NCBI RefSeq assembly: GCF_003672135.1 | Contig: NC_039509.1 | Span: 682,001 to 746,000 of the forward strand | Length of the DNA stretch: 64,000 bases | Reading direction: 5' to 3' | Source: Ooceraea biroi | Taxonomy: Eukaryota > Arthropoda > Insecta > Hymenoptera > Formicidae | Shown here: piece by piece, positions 28,737-41,139 of the stretch | Numbering within the stretch: the stretch's first letter is position 1 | Layout: every line of letters begins with the position of its first letter | Notes under the pieces: generated by a model | What the model saw: the letters and a program-made list of their open reading frames with translations, nothing else | Database searches by the model: none | What the model was told of the DNA's origin: nothing | Program-made: the position numbers and the translations under genes

Positions 28737-31588
28737 CTGCAAAATCGAGAAAACGTTGCATCAGTTACGTGGAAATCTCGTTACACGTTCGAATTAGACT
28801 CGCACACTGGTTAGCAGTGTCGGGGTGAACGTTCGCAAAGCAGAGGGGAGTGGGGGGTGCTGCTCAAGGGTGAAAACTTCCGTAAGGGGCCATTCAGTCG
28901 GACAGGACTGTACACCAAAAAATCTACGAGAACAATCTAGACAAAAATCTCTTCATGGTCTTGGATCGTCGTCGTCGTCTCAGACTGCGTCGCCATACGC
29001 CGTTCAATTGCCAATTTTTTGCGCCACTTTCCGGCAGAATCGCCAATTCTGTACGTATCTCTTTACTATCAAAAAATTCTCCCGACGTTTCTGAAAATGT
29101 TGCCTGGCAGTGCGCTCAGCTTCAAGCATCTACAAAGCCATGCGAGAACTGTTAGTGAAAATAAGAGCGGTAGAATAGCTACGAGAGTTCGCGAAATAAC
29201 AAAACATTAAATAAAGATGACTTGAAATTAAGGTAATGGCTTGCAGCATTGTTACAAGTACCGGCAACTACGCGTCTAAACATCGTGACGTCTCGTGTAC
29301 GAAGTGGAACAAGATATTGAAGTGTAACAAAATATCAAGAAAACATTTGCATCAAATACTGCGTCACTACTACGAACGTTAAAAACGAGAAAAGCTTGTC
29401 CTCTGTCTCATCTTTTCGTTCTCTCATTTTCACGCGCATACATACGCATAGTCTATTTGTTCCTCTATCTATTTTCATCTATCGCACACGTCATTCTCTC
29501 CTACGCGAGCATGCCGAACTACAAGTTGGTCGTTAAAGTTTTACCTTATCTTTTGACGCGTTCTGCGAACATAATGCAAGAGCAATATTATTAGTCAACA
29601 GATGACATGGACATTGATTAAGCGTACAATTAAATATCACTTAACGAGTAACGCATCGTTCATAGCTCACGTCCGAAGTCGAGACACGCTCAAATCGTGA
29701 GCCACGATCGACATCGCGGCATCGACACGCACGTTGATCGTCAAGAGCACTTTCCAGAAAAGAAATTATTGCCATTGCAAAAATGTAAAGAAAGATGTTT
29801 GGCAAGACGTTAACGTGCGTGCACGACCGCAATCAAACAGAAAGACAGAGCAACAAATTTTACACATGTACAGCCTGGAAGCATGGCAGCCAAGTGATGG
29901 CGATAAGGCAAGCTGCAAAAGAGCTTCAACTGCGTGACCAAATGATTTTAGTTTCAGAGAGTGCATGTTTCAGTTTCCTTCTATTCAGGCGAGCTTGGAC
30001 TCTTCTTGTTACATGGCCTTTTTTTAACATGTTGCATAGCACGCGGCAGACATTCGCCGAACGAACGATCTTGCGTGAGAGAATGCGCGGCAATTAACAC
30101 GTGTAAAGAGAAGATAAACGAGGCGAGTGTGGGGGAAAAAACGGGTGGTAATAGTATAATTAGATAGTGAAGAATAGAGAAATGCGCGAGTGGGCAGGCA
30201 TGTGTGAGTAAAGCGCTTGTGCCGTTATGTACGAAATAAAAGTGGAACTGTGTGCGTCAAATATATGCTTCACAAGCTATTCTCACCTTTTTGCGACCCA
30301 ATTAATCTTATATCTTTAATTATACTTTGCGCTCTACCGCGAAGATTTTTGTGAAATTACGTGGATGGAAGTGAGGAAGACGCGTGATAAAGAAAGATAC
30401 GTGTACCGAAAACAAATTGGACAATGCTCTAATCGCCGTGATAGGTCGGAGAAAAAGGGAGATAAAGGAAATTAAACGACGTCCCAGAGAAAGAGAATTA
30501 GTAAAGTTATATAGAAGAAAAAAGAAAGAAGGAGAAAGAAAGAGAGCGGGAGAGTGAAAGAGACGGTACGATGCTCGATAACACTCGACCTTTTTCCTTA
30601 TCGAATATTTGAAATACGCGCTCGCGCAACGTCGTCGTAGAAGAATTTCTCTTATCGGACGACAAAGAAATACGAGCACGCCCGAGCGAAAATCGTATCT
30701 GATTTTGCATAAAATATATCAAAACGGTACCTATGATCGCATTAACATTCTCGTACACAGCGTCACATTTCCATTACGTAGGACGAAAAAGAATCGAGAC
30801 TTGAGTTGATTCAAATTATCGAGTTTCGTTAACCACAATGGACGGAAATAAAGAAAAATGGAGAGAAAATTGAAAATCAAGAGCAATTTATCGGAGAGAT
30901 AGAAAGAATGAATCGCGAAAACAAGAAAAAAAAGAATTGAGATATCGATATTGAGGAAGAAACCTTTCGATGGGAGGATCGTGACGAAAGAATTGAGAAC
31001 ACGAGGGAAACTTCTAACTTATCCACGTGTGCTTTCTTCGATCGTTTATTGTCATAACTTATTGCTTTTTTATATAACAGTTATACGTGAATATTTTACG
31101 TAGAGTCAGTTACTCTCTCTATGTCGTTCGTTTCAACCATTTAGTCCGAAAGAGGGATATAATTAAATATCGGCCAACTCCTAGGATTGTCTCTGTGCAA
31201 TTTTCACTCCTCACTCGTTAATTTGTTCCGTAGCGCTAACGAACTAGTTTGCCAACAATTCCAACGAACGTGACGGCGAAAACACGTTCGCACGAATACA
31301 CGAGATGTCGATAGAAACGGTATCAAAAGTGTTTCACGCGCTTACGCATCTGTTCCTCTTTTCTTTTTTTTCCGTTTTCCCATGCTTTTTCATGGGTCAT
31401 GGCGCGAGCGCGCGGATATCGGATCGAGTGCACAAACGCGATCGTGTTAGTGTCTCGTTGTATGCGTGTTGTATTTGTATAGAAATTTTTGGGGTTTTTC
31501 GTTTGTTCTCGATTTTTTGCGTCAATAATCTTTTGTGTTTTATTTGTGAGATTTCGCACTCAAACTTTTTTACTTTCTTATATTAAAT
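28737..31588. other. Troponin I intron between tails 9b and 9a
   Basis: Intronic DNA with purine-rich stretches (30430-30570, 30840-30980) that make spurious open frames. No further exon was found. Confidence 0.55.
31539..31544 (-). terminator. Polyadenylation signal AATAAA for the short tail isoform
   Basis: A perfect AATAAA on the minus strand lies 45 nt downstream of the stop of exon 9b, followed by T/G-rich transcript sequence. This is seen in sequence; its use is inferred. Confidence 0.6.
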
Positions 31589-31630
31589 CTACTTCTTGGT
31601 CTGCCACTCTGCCTTCTCGGACTTCTTGGG
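31589..31630 (-). CDS. TpnI: Troponin I alternative tail exon 9b (13 residues, stop TAG)
   Basis: Acceptor TTCTTCACAG is followed by 13 codons, PKKSEKAEWQTKK, and TAG at 31591-31589. It joins exon 8 in phase 0. A canonical AATAAA on the minus strand lies about 45 bp after the stop (31539-31544), so this exon can end a transcript. The tryptophan in a basic context parallels the KKPDW tail of the other isoform. With the micro-exon the protein would be about 204 residues. Confidence 0.87.
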   Translation of the reverse strand, partial: PKKSEKAEWQTKK

Positions 31631-32733
31631 CTGTGAAGAACAACACAAATTGCCTAGTCAACTACCACTACTGCTACTATTAATAGAATACTGTACATAT
31701 ATGAGAAAGGATGTACGAATGCAGTCCTTTTAAGGAGATCGCACATTTCCGACGAGGTGTTCATTCGTTTATTTGCGTATCGACGTTTATTGTTTAAATT
31801 AATGCGGTGCATTGATAATTGGAACGATACATTTTGCGGTAATCGATTTGCATAAATTCGACGGCCTCGAAACGACAATGCCCTCATTTAACTGAAAGTG
31901 TTTCGCTTCGATGAACCAATGATTAATTACCGCGCGATTATCCATTGCGTGAGATTTTCGGGAAATTTAGTTCCCAAATTAACTGATGAAATAGTGTTCC
32001 AACGGAGAAATATATCATGATAAATATTTTATGGCAGCAATATCGAAATGCAAACAAGGGCGAATGATATGCGGATCTCCTGAATTGGACGCGATATACT
32101 GAATAAAAAAGAACTGCTGATACGAAGAAAACCTGCCAATCGGGTTTTGTACACAAAAAGAAAACCAGGGTCACAAAAACTGTTTTTTTTTTTTGGTTCA
32201 CTGATAAAACTCCTACACTACTACTACACGTCTACCCGTCTGTCATGTAGTCATAAAAAATAAACGTCCTTTGCAGAATTCAAAAATTATCTGTATAAAT
32301 GTATCAAATGAAAATAAATTTCACAGAAATATATACATAAATGAATATGTATCGAAATCATGTGTTTATACAGTGCTGGCAAAAAGTTCCGGAACGGTTA
32401 AAAATCTTGGAAAATAATGATTTAGTGGAAAAATGTTTCAAATAAAAAGTATAGGGCTTAAAAAAATCTATTAGATGATGATATCTATTTGACCTTGGTA
32501 TGACCTTGGAAAGCCCGGTCATGGTCAACATAAAAATCTGAAATGGAAACCCCTATTTTTTATTACATATTCTTGTAGCTTAGCTCGAGAGCTTTTCGAA
32601 ACGCTATAATAAATTTTTTTTCTCTTACGTACCTTTTGACTTATAAGGCTTGAAGGTTACACAGTACCGCCGGCATTAGAATTACCCAAGGTGTACCGCG
32701 TGGAGGTTGCACGGTCGGATTTACACCTCTTTT

Positions 32734-32734
32734 G

Positions 32735-32786
<52 letters not shown>

Positions 32787-32787
32787 T
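32734..32787. repeat. (GTGC)n microsatellite inside Tc1-like copy 1, left arm
   Basis: About 13 perfect GTGC units; the mirror tract (GCAC)n is at about 33183-33212 in the other arm and is shorter. Confidence 0.9.
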
Positions 32788-33182
32788 ATGTGTGCGTGTA
32801 TGAGTGCTGTGTGTGTGCGCGCGCGGGTGTGTGTGTTCTTCATAAACTAACTTCACAAAAATAGTTTATACTCGTATGTACGAACAACGGCATTAATGCC
32901 GTCCGAATACCCGTGTGATCGCACACAACGATCGGGTCGCTTACACAATGCCGGTTGTAGGTGAGGTAAACACGAGCGAGCAAAATAGTTATCGGAACAC
33001 CTCACCCATACGCGAGAAAGTTTATAAGTGACGCGCTTTCTTAGTGTGCGTCACACGTATTTTCGGACGGCATTAATGCCATTGTTCGTACATACGAGTA
33101 TAAACTATTTTTGTGAAGTTAGTTTTATGAAGAACACACACACCCGCGCGCGCACACACACAGCACTCATACACGCACACAT

Positions 33183-33212
33183 ACGCACGCACGCACGCAC
33201 GCACGCACGCAC
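33183..33212. repeat. (GCAC)n microsatellite inside Tc1-like copy 1, right arm
   Basis: Perfect ACGC/GCAC units mirroring 32734-32787 but with fewer repeats, showing that the arms have changed independently since insertion. Confidence 0.85.
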
Positions 33213-33830
33213 AAAAGAGGTGTAAATCCGACCGTGCAACCTCCACGCGGTACACCTTGGGTAATTCTAATGCCGGCGGTACTGTGTAACCTTCAAGCCT
33301 TATAAGTCAAAAAGTACGTAAGAGAAAAAAAATTTATTATAGCGTTTCGAAAAGCTCTCGAGCTAAGCTACAAGAATATGTAATAAAAAATAGAGGTTTC
33401 CATTTCAGATTTTTATGTTGATCATGACCGGGCTTTCCAAGGTCATACCAAGGTCAAATATATATCATCATCTAATAGATTTTTTTAAGCCCTATACTTT
33501 TTGTTTGAAACATTTTTCCACTAAATCATTATTTTCCAAGATTTTTAACCGTTCCGGAACTTTTTGCCAGCACTGTATATACGTACGTATATACGTAAAT
33601 TATGTATATACGTACGGATCTAAAATAAAAATCGAACTACATGTTACTGAAACAAGTAGAAACATTATAACGCGGAAGTTAAATATCAGTTGGTATTTCT
33701 GGAAAATTTTTTTCATTTTGACAAATCCAAAGGACGCTTGAACAGACTTTGGGCAGTGAGAAAAACAATTTCGCAGAAGATATTCACGTCGACTAGACGT
33801 GAGAATTGTATCGAAAACGATCATCCTTAC

Positions 33831-33972
33831 CTCCTTATCTTCCTCTTCCAAGGTGAATTCCTTCTTCTTGACTTGTTTCAGCTGATTACGGAAATTAAAC
33901 TCGGCGGCTTTCTTCTGAAGCTTGGCGAACTTGTTCTCGTATTTCGACACCTTCTTCAGGGTTGGTTTCATG
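33831..33972 (-). CDS. TpnI: Troponin I exon 8 (inhibitory and switch region)
   Basis: 142 nt between acceptor TTCTAG and donor GTAAGG; the first base completes Phe and the exon ends in phase 0. It starts MKPTLKKVSKYENKFAKLQK and ends KKKEFTLEEEDKE. This holds the actin-binding inhibitory segment and the C-terminal region that moves to troponin C when calcium binds. Drosophila has VKP where this gene has MKP. After it, splicing chooses between two tail exons. Confidence 0.96.
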
Positions 33973-34110
33973 CTAGAATAGCGAGAGGATGTTGTACGAT
34001 AATATATATTCAAACTTTTCGTTAATATTCTTGAGAATATTGACGAGAAGTTTCGTGATAGAGATTGCAAGTTTTTCTGTTATTATTCTTATAAAGAGAG
34101 GAATACTTAC

Positions 34111-34154
34111 AATTTACCTCGGAGATCGTTGACCTGGCTGTTCAAGTCCGCGAT
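34111..34154 (-). CDS. TpnI: Troponin I exon 7
   Basis: 44 nt between acceptor ATGCAG and donor GTAAGT, phase 0 in, two bases left at the end. It encodes IADLNSQVNDLRGK plus the first two bases of a Phe codon completed by exon 8. NSQVNDLRGKF is a signature of arthropod troponin I. It is constitutive in the family. Confidence 0.95.
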
Positions 34155-35518
34155 CTGCATGTATTGAATATTTCTATTAACGTCTTTATTTATTTATATT
34201 TGACATTACAATATAATTTATTCATGCGCATTTTTATACGTGATCTTTTTGCAAACAAATTAGGGAATAAGTTCATGATTCTGAATATGCACATTGCACA
34301 ATCTTATCTTTATTTGCAATGTAATCATATTCATATTTACAGAGATACTTTACAACAAATATATGCAAACTTGTAAATTCAATTAATTATATTATTTCAA
34401 ATTATATATTTTATTCCATATAATAAAAAAAAATGTAAATATTTTTTCAAAGGGTAAAAAGATACTATGCAAACGAAAATTTCATCTAGCAACAGGAAAA
34501 TAGAATAGTACAATAATATTCTTGTATATGATAAAGAAACATCGCATAAAACGCGGATTAGCAGAGTCACATGAACAACCAGCCGCAAACGATTAATTGA
34601 AAAAAGAGGAAAAAAACGGAGAAACAAATCCAATCGTATTGCATGCATCCTGCGTGGCAAAAGCAGATAAAAGAGAAAGGGAGAACGGGGTTACACATGT
34701 TGAGCAAGCGCGCGGATATTCAGTTGGCGAGCCACTCGGCAAATCGAGATTGACAGTAAATTGGCTTGCGGATTAACTGCAATAGCGGGTGACGGTGATG
34801 ATCTGGAATAGAGGAGTGGTTTAGCAACGGAAGACGGATGAATAGTTACAAAAAATTGGGGACGTGGGGACAGGAAATCGTCAAATAGATAATAATCAGG
34901 GAGCTTTTTTGGAAAAAAATTCAGCAATCAAAACCTTATGATGTATTTTTGCAAACGTTTCCCAAAAACGCGTATGCGATGGAAAGTAAAAGTTTTAGCA
35001 GAATCGTGAATTAATCCGACAATACGCGTCATTCACACACAATTACGGTAATTGCATGATGAAATAATAATATATCACCGCGTTTAAGGTGAAACTGATT
35101 TAAATTGGGATTAAATAGAATTTATTCAATTTTCCAAAGCAAAGAAAAATTATACAATATGTATACACGGAGTTCGAGAAAAAATGATCTTGGTAATGAT
35201 AACGAAAAGTTTCTAGACTATTATAGAAATAAGTTTTTGCATGGCAAACGGGCAATTTTTGATCTGACACATACACAGATGGACTGTATAAAATAGGCAG
35301 AATTGTTTCCGCAGGTTGAACGAATATTTGTTGTCGTACAAATCCGCACAAAGAATATAGAAAATCGTCGAATTTTCCGTATTATGTACGCAGAATTTCG
35401 CGACAGATTAAATCAATATGTAGTATTTCCATTTGATTTCTGTCATCATAGTCGTCACTGAATAAAGTCTCCATTCCTGAAAATGTTTTTATTACTTTTA
35501 CAAATGACACTGGTTATT

Positions 35519-35676
35519 CTACATTTCTAGAACAGCTTCTTCGGGAGCGAAGCTTTGTTCGAAAGCCACTTGTCGGATTCTCTCCCTTTCTTCCCAAGAA
35601 TCGTTCGACCATTTCGTCCTTTTTTTCTTCTTCTCCCGCAAGTTAAGAAAGGGAGAGACTGGGAACGACATAAGAG
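35519..35676 (-). other. Candidate alternative terminal exon between exons 6.4 and 7
   Basis: On the minus strand a long pyrimidine-rich stretch ending TTCCCAG precedes an open stretch with two readable frames. Frame A runs through KKKKRTKWSNDSWEERERIR and ends EEAVLEM with TAG at 35521-35519. Frame B, which fits the phase-0 end of exon 6 after this acceptor, runs through KKGRESDKWLSNK and ends ASLPKKLF with TAG at 35529-35527. A canonical AATAAA follows at 35488-35493. It could be an unusual troponin I end lacking exons 7-8, a nested gene's last exon, or chance. Confidence 0.25.
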
Positions 35677-36632
35677 AGACAAAGAAAAAGATAGAAAAGT
35701 AAGGGATGGGTTACGATGGAGTGTGAATTTCATTCTGGCCAATCAGGGGACCGGCTGGTCACGAACAGCTCTTTCGTCCGCCGTGGATGATGAGAAAAAA
35801 ATTACAAAATCCACTACAATCCGTTTTCTAGACTGCCAGAGCTCTGTTCCTCTCATTCGAAGCGTGAAACTAATCTGTCGGAATCAATATACGTGGTTAT
35901 CGGTATTTTATACTCGAACGCTTGGTAACAATACGTTAATGTTGGGATTTAATTATGCGAATCAATAATATCGCCATCTTTTATAAACTGCAGAATATGT
36001 GTTGAATCATTCATTAATTAGAAGATATTATAAATTGTAACCACAAATACTGATATGTAAAATTAGATTTAGGTTACCGGAAAGTGACATCTGCTTTATT
36101 ATACAGCATTGAAACACGTTGAAACCGTTATAAATGCTGCAAAATTGTTAGCGTGATTTGTAATAAATATACTGCGTAATTATACAGATGATAATTATTC
36201 AGCAGTATTACTTGAACGTTGTGTGAATGTGGCAAGCTCTGTTAAAAATGTTAAAAATTGTAAAACTTCTCAAGGAATCTTGTAAAAGGAGAACAGAGTT
36301 CTGCCAAGAGGAATCCGCTATTTACAGCCTAATTCAACACCATACAAGAGGTCACTGACAATCTGTGGTGCGTGCGAATCGGTGCAAAATCAATTTCGCT
36401 TCAATTTAAGAACATCGTAGACGCCTGTACGTGTTCGCTCTAACGTCTCTCTCGGAGGGAAGGGTCGAAAATTCTATATACACATTTATTGTCCATCTCA
36501 CAAAGGTCAATCGAATGGGGCGGGGGTTAGATTCGACGAGTCGAACGACAAAAATAAGAAATAATAGAACAAGAGGAGGGAGTTGCGGCCTGAAGAGATT
36601 TTCATAGCATGGCACTTCGGTCTCATGATCTT

Positions 36633-36656
36633 TTATCCATTCTTGAGCCAGTCCAC
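36633..36656 (-). other. Candidate mini terminal exon (VDWLKNG, stop TAA)
   Basis: On the minus strand CTTCTCTCTTTTTTCTTCTCC and a branch-like CTTAAC precede CTCACAAAG, then seven codons VDWLKNG and TAA. It fits the phase-0 end of exon 6. The DW-K pattern recalls the KKPDWSKK and KAEWQTKK tails. An AATAAA lies about 145 bp further (36485-36490). The acceptor AAAG is weak and the place is before exons 7 and 8, so this may be chance. Confidence 0.15.
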
Positions 36657-38166
36657 CTTTGTGAGAGTTAAGTATGGAGAAGAAAAAAGAGAGAAGCGTG
36701 GCACAAGGAGACAGACAACTTTAACTTTCTACAATTCTACTGCAACTTTCGGGGGTGTCTGGGCAGGGAATGCACGATAATCGTTTTCCGAAGTGCTACG
36801 AAAATGATTTGCGGATTGTACGGTAAATCCATGGTACGGTAAATCGATGTAATAATTTTCCCACTACGATCTTATGAGTAGCGCAAAATGATTACGGTTT
36901 TATCAAGTTTTGGCAGGCTACAAAGTATTCTCAATGATACTTTTTTCTGTAAAATGCTAAAAAAAAGTTAAAATTATATATGGAAATTTAAATGTATCAA
37001 GAATAATATAATAATATGATTGTGATTTTAAGATGACTCATGAAAAATGGCTTCTTCCTCCTTCGCGACGAATATGAAGTGCCATACTTATCGTATAGCT
37101 ATGAATATTTTACTCTTTTGTGATGTTCGTTCACAAACAATATTCAATCTTAATTGCGTTTACCGCACGTAATTAATAGAAGAATAAGCGATAGGCAAGC
37201 GCTCATGCTGTTAATTTGGCTGCAAACTCGAAATCATTTTATTTTCATAAATCACCATTATCGTATGCTTTTAATCAGTGCCGCCTAAATTATTCCGCGG
37301 CGATAATTAAACCGGTGCTGCGATTGACGTTACGAATATTTCATCTTTTTAAAGCCGTCGCGACGTAAAATAATTTGCATCTAAATAACTACCCCGAAAT
37401 AAATCTGATTTACGAGAATTCAAAAGATCAAGGAAAGATCGAGGAAAAAGAATGTAATTTCTGCAAATTTACGTGTACATATTATTCAATCGCAATTATT
37501 TTACGAATAAATTAATACAATATGTCATATACGCGAAGCATTGCCTCCGAATATATTAATATTAACAAGGTTATGTGGTAATAATTAATTTCCGTGACGA
37601 GATATGTGATTCCAACAACAGATATTTTATCGGAGCACGAATATCTATCGTTAATCACATCGGGGCTTCGAAATATCAGATAGTGATCCATCAAGTCCTC
37701 AATTACACGAAATTAATCAACACGATAATGTGAAACCGTTCACACGTTTTCTCATACTCCTGCTTCCGTATTCAACAGTGCTAATTAACTCGCGCTTATT
37801 ATGCATGTATAATGCATACCTTAAACAGTTTATTAGCTAAATAAGCCATGCATGCTGTATGCGCTGAAGCAAATCTGTTTGCGCTTGATAAAGGTTTTTT
37901 CGTACATATTCTTATTGCGTGATGAAGAATAGGCAGGGTTAGAAAATATAACGAGACACAGAATAAGCGGAAAAGCAAGAAAGAGGGGGAGAGAGAGACA
38001 GAGACAGAGAAGGAAATGTTCGTGTGAAAAGGGTGGAGAGAGACGTGTGAAATACAAGAGACGAAACAAAGACAAGAGGAAGACACCGAAGAAACCGTAA
38101 CGATCGATGTATTTTCTCGACGTACTATCGTTTCTTTCCTTCCACTTACTTTTTCTGATTTTGCAC

Positions 38167-38217
38167 CGCACACATACGCACGCACGCGCGCGCGCGCGCG
38201 CACACACACGCGCGCGT
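38167..38217. repeat. Alternating purine-pyrimidine tract (CA/CG)n
   Basis: About 50 bp of almost unbroken CA and CG dinucleotides (ACGCACGCGCGCG... then CACACACACGCGCGCG). Such tracts can take the Z form. It lies in the large intron between exons 6.4 and 7. Confidence 0.85.
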
Positions 38218-39464
38218 AGTCTCAGGCATACAGTGTCAGTTTAGTTCTCGCGTGAGACCAGGGGGCGATCATCCCTTTCGATGATTCCCGTGGGTGATAT
38301 ACTTTCTTCGATTGCGTATTATTCTTTTTTTTTCTCGTTTTTTGGCAACAAATCTAGGGCAGCTCTCTTGCTATCAGCGGAATCGCGCGCCTTTCTCGTT
38401 TCACGATCATTTCTCTCGGTGCACAAAGCGCAACATTAAACGAGCTTGCGATCAGCGATCGCGGTATCGCGCGTGAATCGACATTGTACATGGACGATTA
38501 TGCTACAAATTTCGTGAGAAAATGTGTGAAGGAGAGTACAGAGTATAAAATAGAATTACGAGTATGGTAACACAATAATGGCGTCTTCATAAGCTTGCCC
38601 AGCCCTGACTCGAAGCTGCTTGTTTTTATTTTCGTTGGCGAGTTAGTAGAAAGCTCAAAGAGATATATTTGCGTTATGGTTAGATAAGAGAGAGACAGTA
38701 TAGAATTGTGACAAATAGAGACACGTTATAAGAGAGAAAGAGAAAGAGAGAGCGAGTGGATACAGTATGCGTTCAGCCAGACAGCGAAGATAGACGTGGA
38801 GAAGTGAACAGGCGGGTAGAGACAGAGTCACGCGGCACGTTACGCAGTGAAAAAAAAAGAGTAAAAAGAGAAAAGAAAACAAAGTAGGACAGAAAAAAGA
38901 CAGAGCAAAAAATGCATGACCGACAAAAATGTTGCGGCACTTCATATCCGCGAGGAAAAAAGAAAAATTCTGTCTGTCCGATCGCGATTTTCCGCGAGGC
39001 AATGGTCGGTCGCAACGTTGCACAAAGATCTCGCATCCGGAATGCGGATTATCAGTTAGATCGAGACAGGACTGATCAAGATTACGAAGATTATAAAACG
39101 GCAATCACGTGGTCGCCGAAGGTCCTTCTCCATTCCGTGGGGCTCCATTCCTTTATCGGTTTATGTCCTGGAGTGGATCCGCGTTCGCGCCACAAGTGCT
39201 TTCTTCCAAGAAAAAACATCGTGAAAGAGAAAGAAAGAGAACAACAAATCGAAAGAGAAACGTATGTACAGAAATCGGGGAGTGCGAAGAACGAGAGACA
39301 ACGCGAAAAGAGAGACGGGTGGGTCGGTGCCCTTATTGTCTGATACACGGGGGGGCTCGGCTAAGGGAAGAAAAATAATCAAAAGGGGCTGTGCGATTCG
39401 ACATGGTTGCTCTCTTTCTCCTCGCATTGTTCGCCGTTGTCGCTGCTTTTCACTTTTCCTGTAC

Positions 39465-39565
39465 CTCGTAGTCCCTTTTCCGAACTTCACGCTCCAAATC
39501 CCACTTCTGACCCTCACAAAGGTAGACGCGGTCGTAATACATTTGGCAAATCTTCTTCAACTCCA
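39465..39565 (-). CDS. TpnI: Troponin I exon 6.4, mutually exclusive
   Basis: 101 nt between acceptor TTTGTAG and donor GTACAG, phase 1 to 0. It encodes VELKKICQMYYDRVYLCEGQ then KWDLEREVRKRDYE. It contains two cysteines and a tryptophan and is the copy nearest exon 7. No complete open frame of at least 60 residues covers it, because the exon is short; it was found by reading for the YDxEY/KRDYE pattern. Together with 6.1-6.3 it makes a four-member cluster, as in Drosophila (6a1, 6a2, 6b1, 6b2). Confidence 0.93.
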
Positions 39566-41139
39566 CTACAAAGAATACGGAAAGTCTCTCAGAAATTTTT
39601 GGTTTCTTCTATATGTTTGCTGTTCTGACAGCTTAGACAGTGAGAGGCACAGACAGAGCGAGAGACGGACAGCACGTGTGATTGATCTCGCGCAATGTGT
39701 GATATGACCGTGCTAAAATCGGAGAACTTCGTGAAATCTCATGAAAAAGTCGAAGTTAAACTAATCGTGCTCAGAAGAACCTAATCTTTATGGAATCCAA
39801 TGACGCGTAATATTAAATGACAGTTTATAAAATTAAATTTCTCGATTCTATAAAATAGAATTACAAAAGATTCTAATGGCTAATTACAAATTAATCTCTG
39901 GAAACTCCGGGAAAATATCTTTGAAGATCTATAAGTGCCCATAATAACCCACAACACGAACCAATTACATTATCCCTGATTACATCGTCCCTGAAATAAA
40001 ATTATTGCGCAGATGCAATATTTACAATTTCTTTAGCTCCGCGTAAAAGTTAATTCAATTTAGCTTTACATATTTTAGCGGAGAATATAAGGCGCGTGGG
40101 TTGAATACTAATGGGCACATCACGGTGTACGACGCCGGAATCTCAATGAGGGATGCCCCGATCCCGCAATACGCAAAATTTCCAAAATCTTTCTGATTCA
40201 AGTAAATTGGCCGGTCCCTCTCTCGCTCCACGCGCATGGTAATAAAAGTTGCGCGGCGCTCGAATGCTTAATCGCGCGAGACGTCGGGAAAAACCGTGAT
40301 GTTCCTCTCGACGTGAACGAGCTCGAGCGTGATTCCGCTCTGAAGTCTCTTCTTTTGGCAAATGTGAGGGTCGCCCTGTCGGCTCTAAGGGCGTATCGCG
40401 AGGATACACGCCGCGGCCTTGGCTGCACACCTTCGAAGCTTCGATCTTCGACCATTCGCACGTCCCGGGCTATCCTGAACGTGATTGGAAGCAAACACGG
40501 ATGAAAAGAGGTCAAAATCACCGGGCACGATCGCGGATAACTTCGTGCTGGCGCGATACGATTTCCTGGGGGGAAGTGCCCATTCTCTCTGAGCTATCTA
40601 CCGTTGTCCATCTGCTTCTCTAATTCTAAATACATAGCATAACGTAGGACAATTAAACAAATGTCAATTAAGTGAAAACGCGATCGCTTCCGTTCCTCAT
40701 GCTCAGCGAGTGCTTCTCGATGCGATCTCCGTCAAAGCAATCTCGCAGCTGCAATGGTACGAAGTAAAATTAGAAATAAAAACTACAAAGAAAAAGAGAG
40801 AACGTTAGATCCATTGCAGCGATGCAGACAAGTTAATAAGTTGGTTACGTTTCTTCAAGTTGCCTCAGAGTCTCATAGAGAGTTTGGAACATTAGTGTCT
40901 CGCGACATTTCCCTATCTAAGAGACGTGCAAACGTGCTCGAACCGAAGGTTCAAAGACCCGTCAACCAGAAACGCCTTCGAAAACCGTTCGACCAAGGGT
41001 GTCGCTCGGTCAAGCACGTGGCGGAGTTAAAAAAAATAGAATAAGTGGATAAGTCGGGGTGTGTGAAAATCGGACAAAAATAATTTATGCAAGTGACGCG
41101 ACAGGCTCTCTCTTCTTTAGGCAAGCCGAACGTAATTAC

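Larger units (their letters stand above)
32371..33575. mobile_element. Tc1-like palindromic non-autonomous element, copy 1
   Basis: Ends are CAGTGCTGGCAAAAAGTTCC and its inverse, each flanked by TA (32369-32370 and 33576-33577). CAGTGCTGGC-type termini with TA duplication are typical of the Tc1 branch of Tc1/mariner. The inverted arms run more than 500 bp each and include a GTGC/GCAC microsatellite on both sides. The centre (about 32893-33078) is itself inverted, with GTCCGAA...CGTGTGA ends and GGCATTAATGCC on each side. No transposase is seen. It lies in the troponin I intron between exons 8 and 9b. Confidence 0.9.
34155..39464. other. Large troponin I intron between exons 6.4 and 7
   Basis: About 5.3 kb. 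It holds the Z-DNA-type tract at 38.2 kb and two candidate terminal exons at 35.5 and 36.6 kb listed separately. Purine-rich repeats at 37970-38060 and 38690-38900 make long but meaningless frames. Confidence 0.6.

Noticed and set aside
32641..33255. Frames reading His-Thr-Arg or Cys-Val-Arg repeats
   Set aside because: Translations of GTGC/GCAC microsatellites within the Tc1-like element.
33600..34070. Reading the 156-codon minus-strand frame as one gene
   Set aside because: Only 33831-33972 is real (troponin I exon 8); the rest is intron on both sides of clear GT/AG sites.
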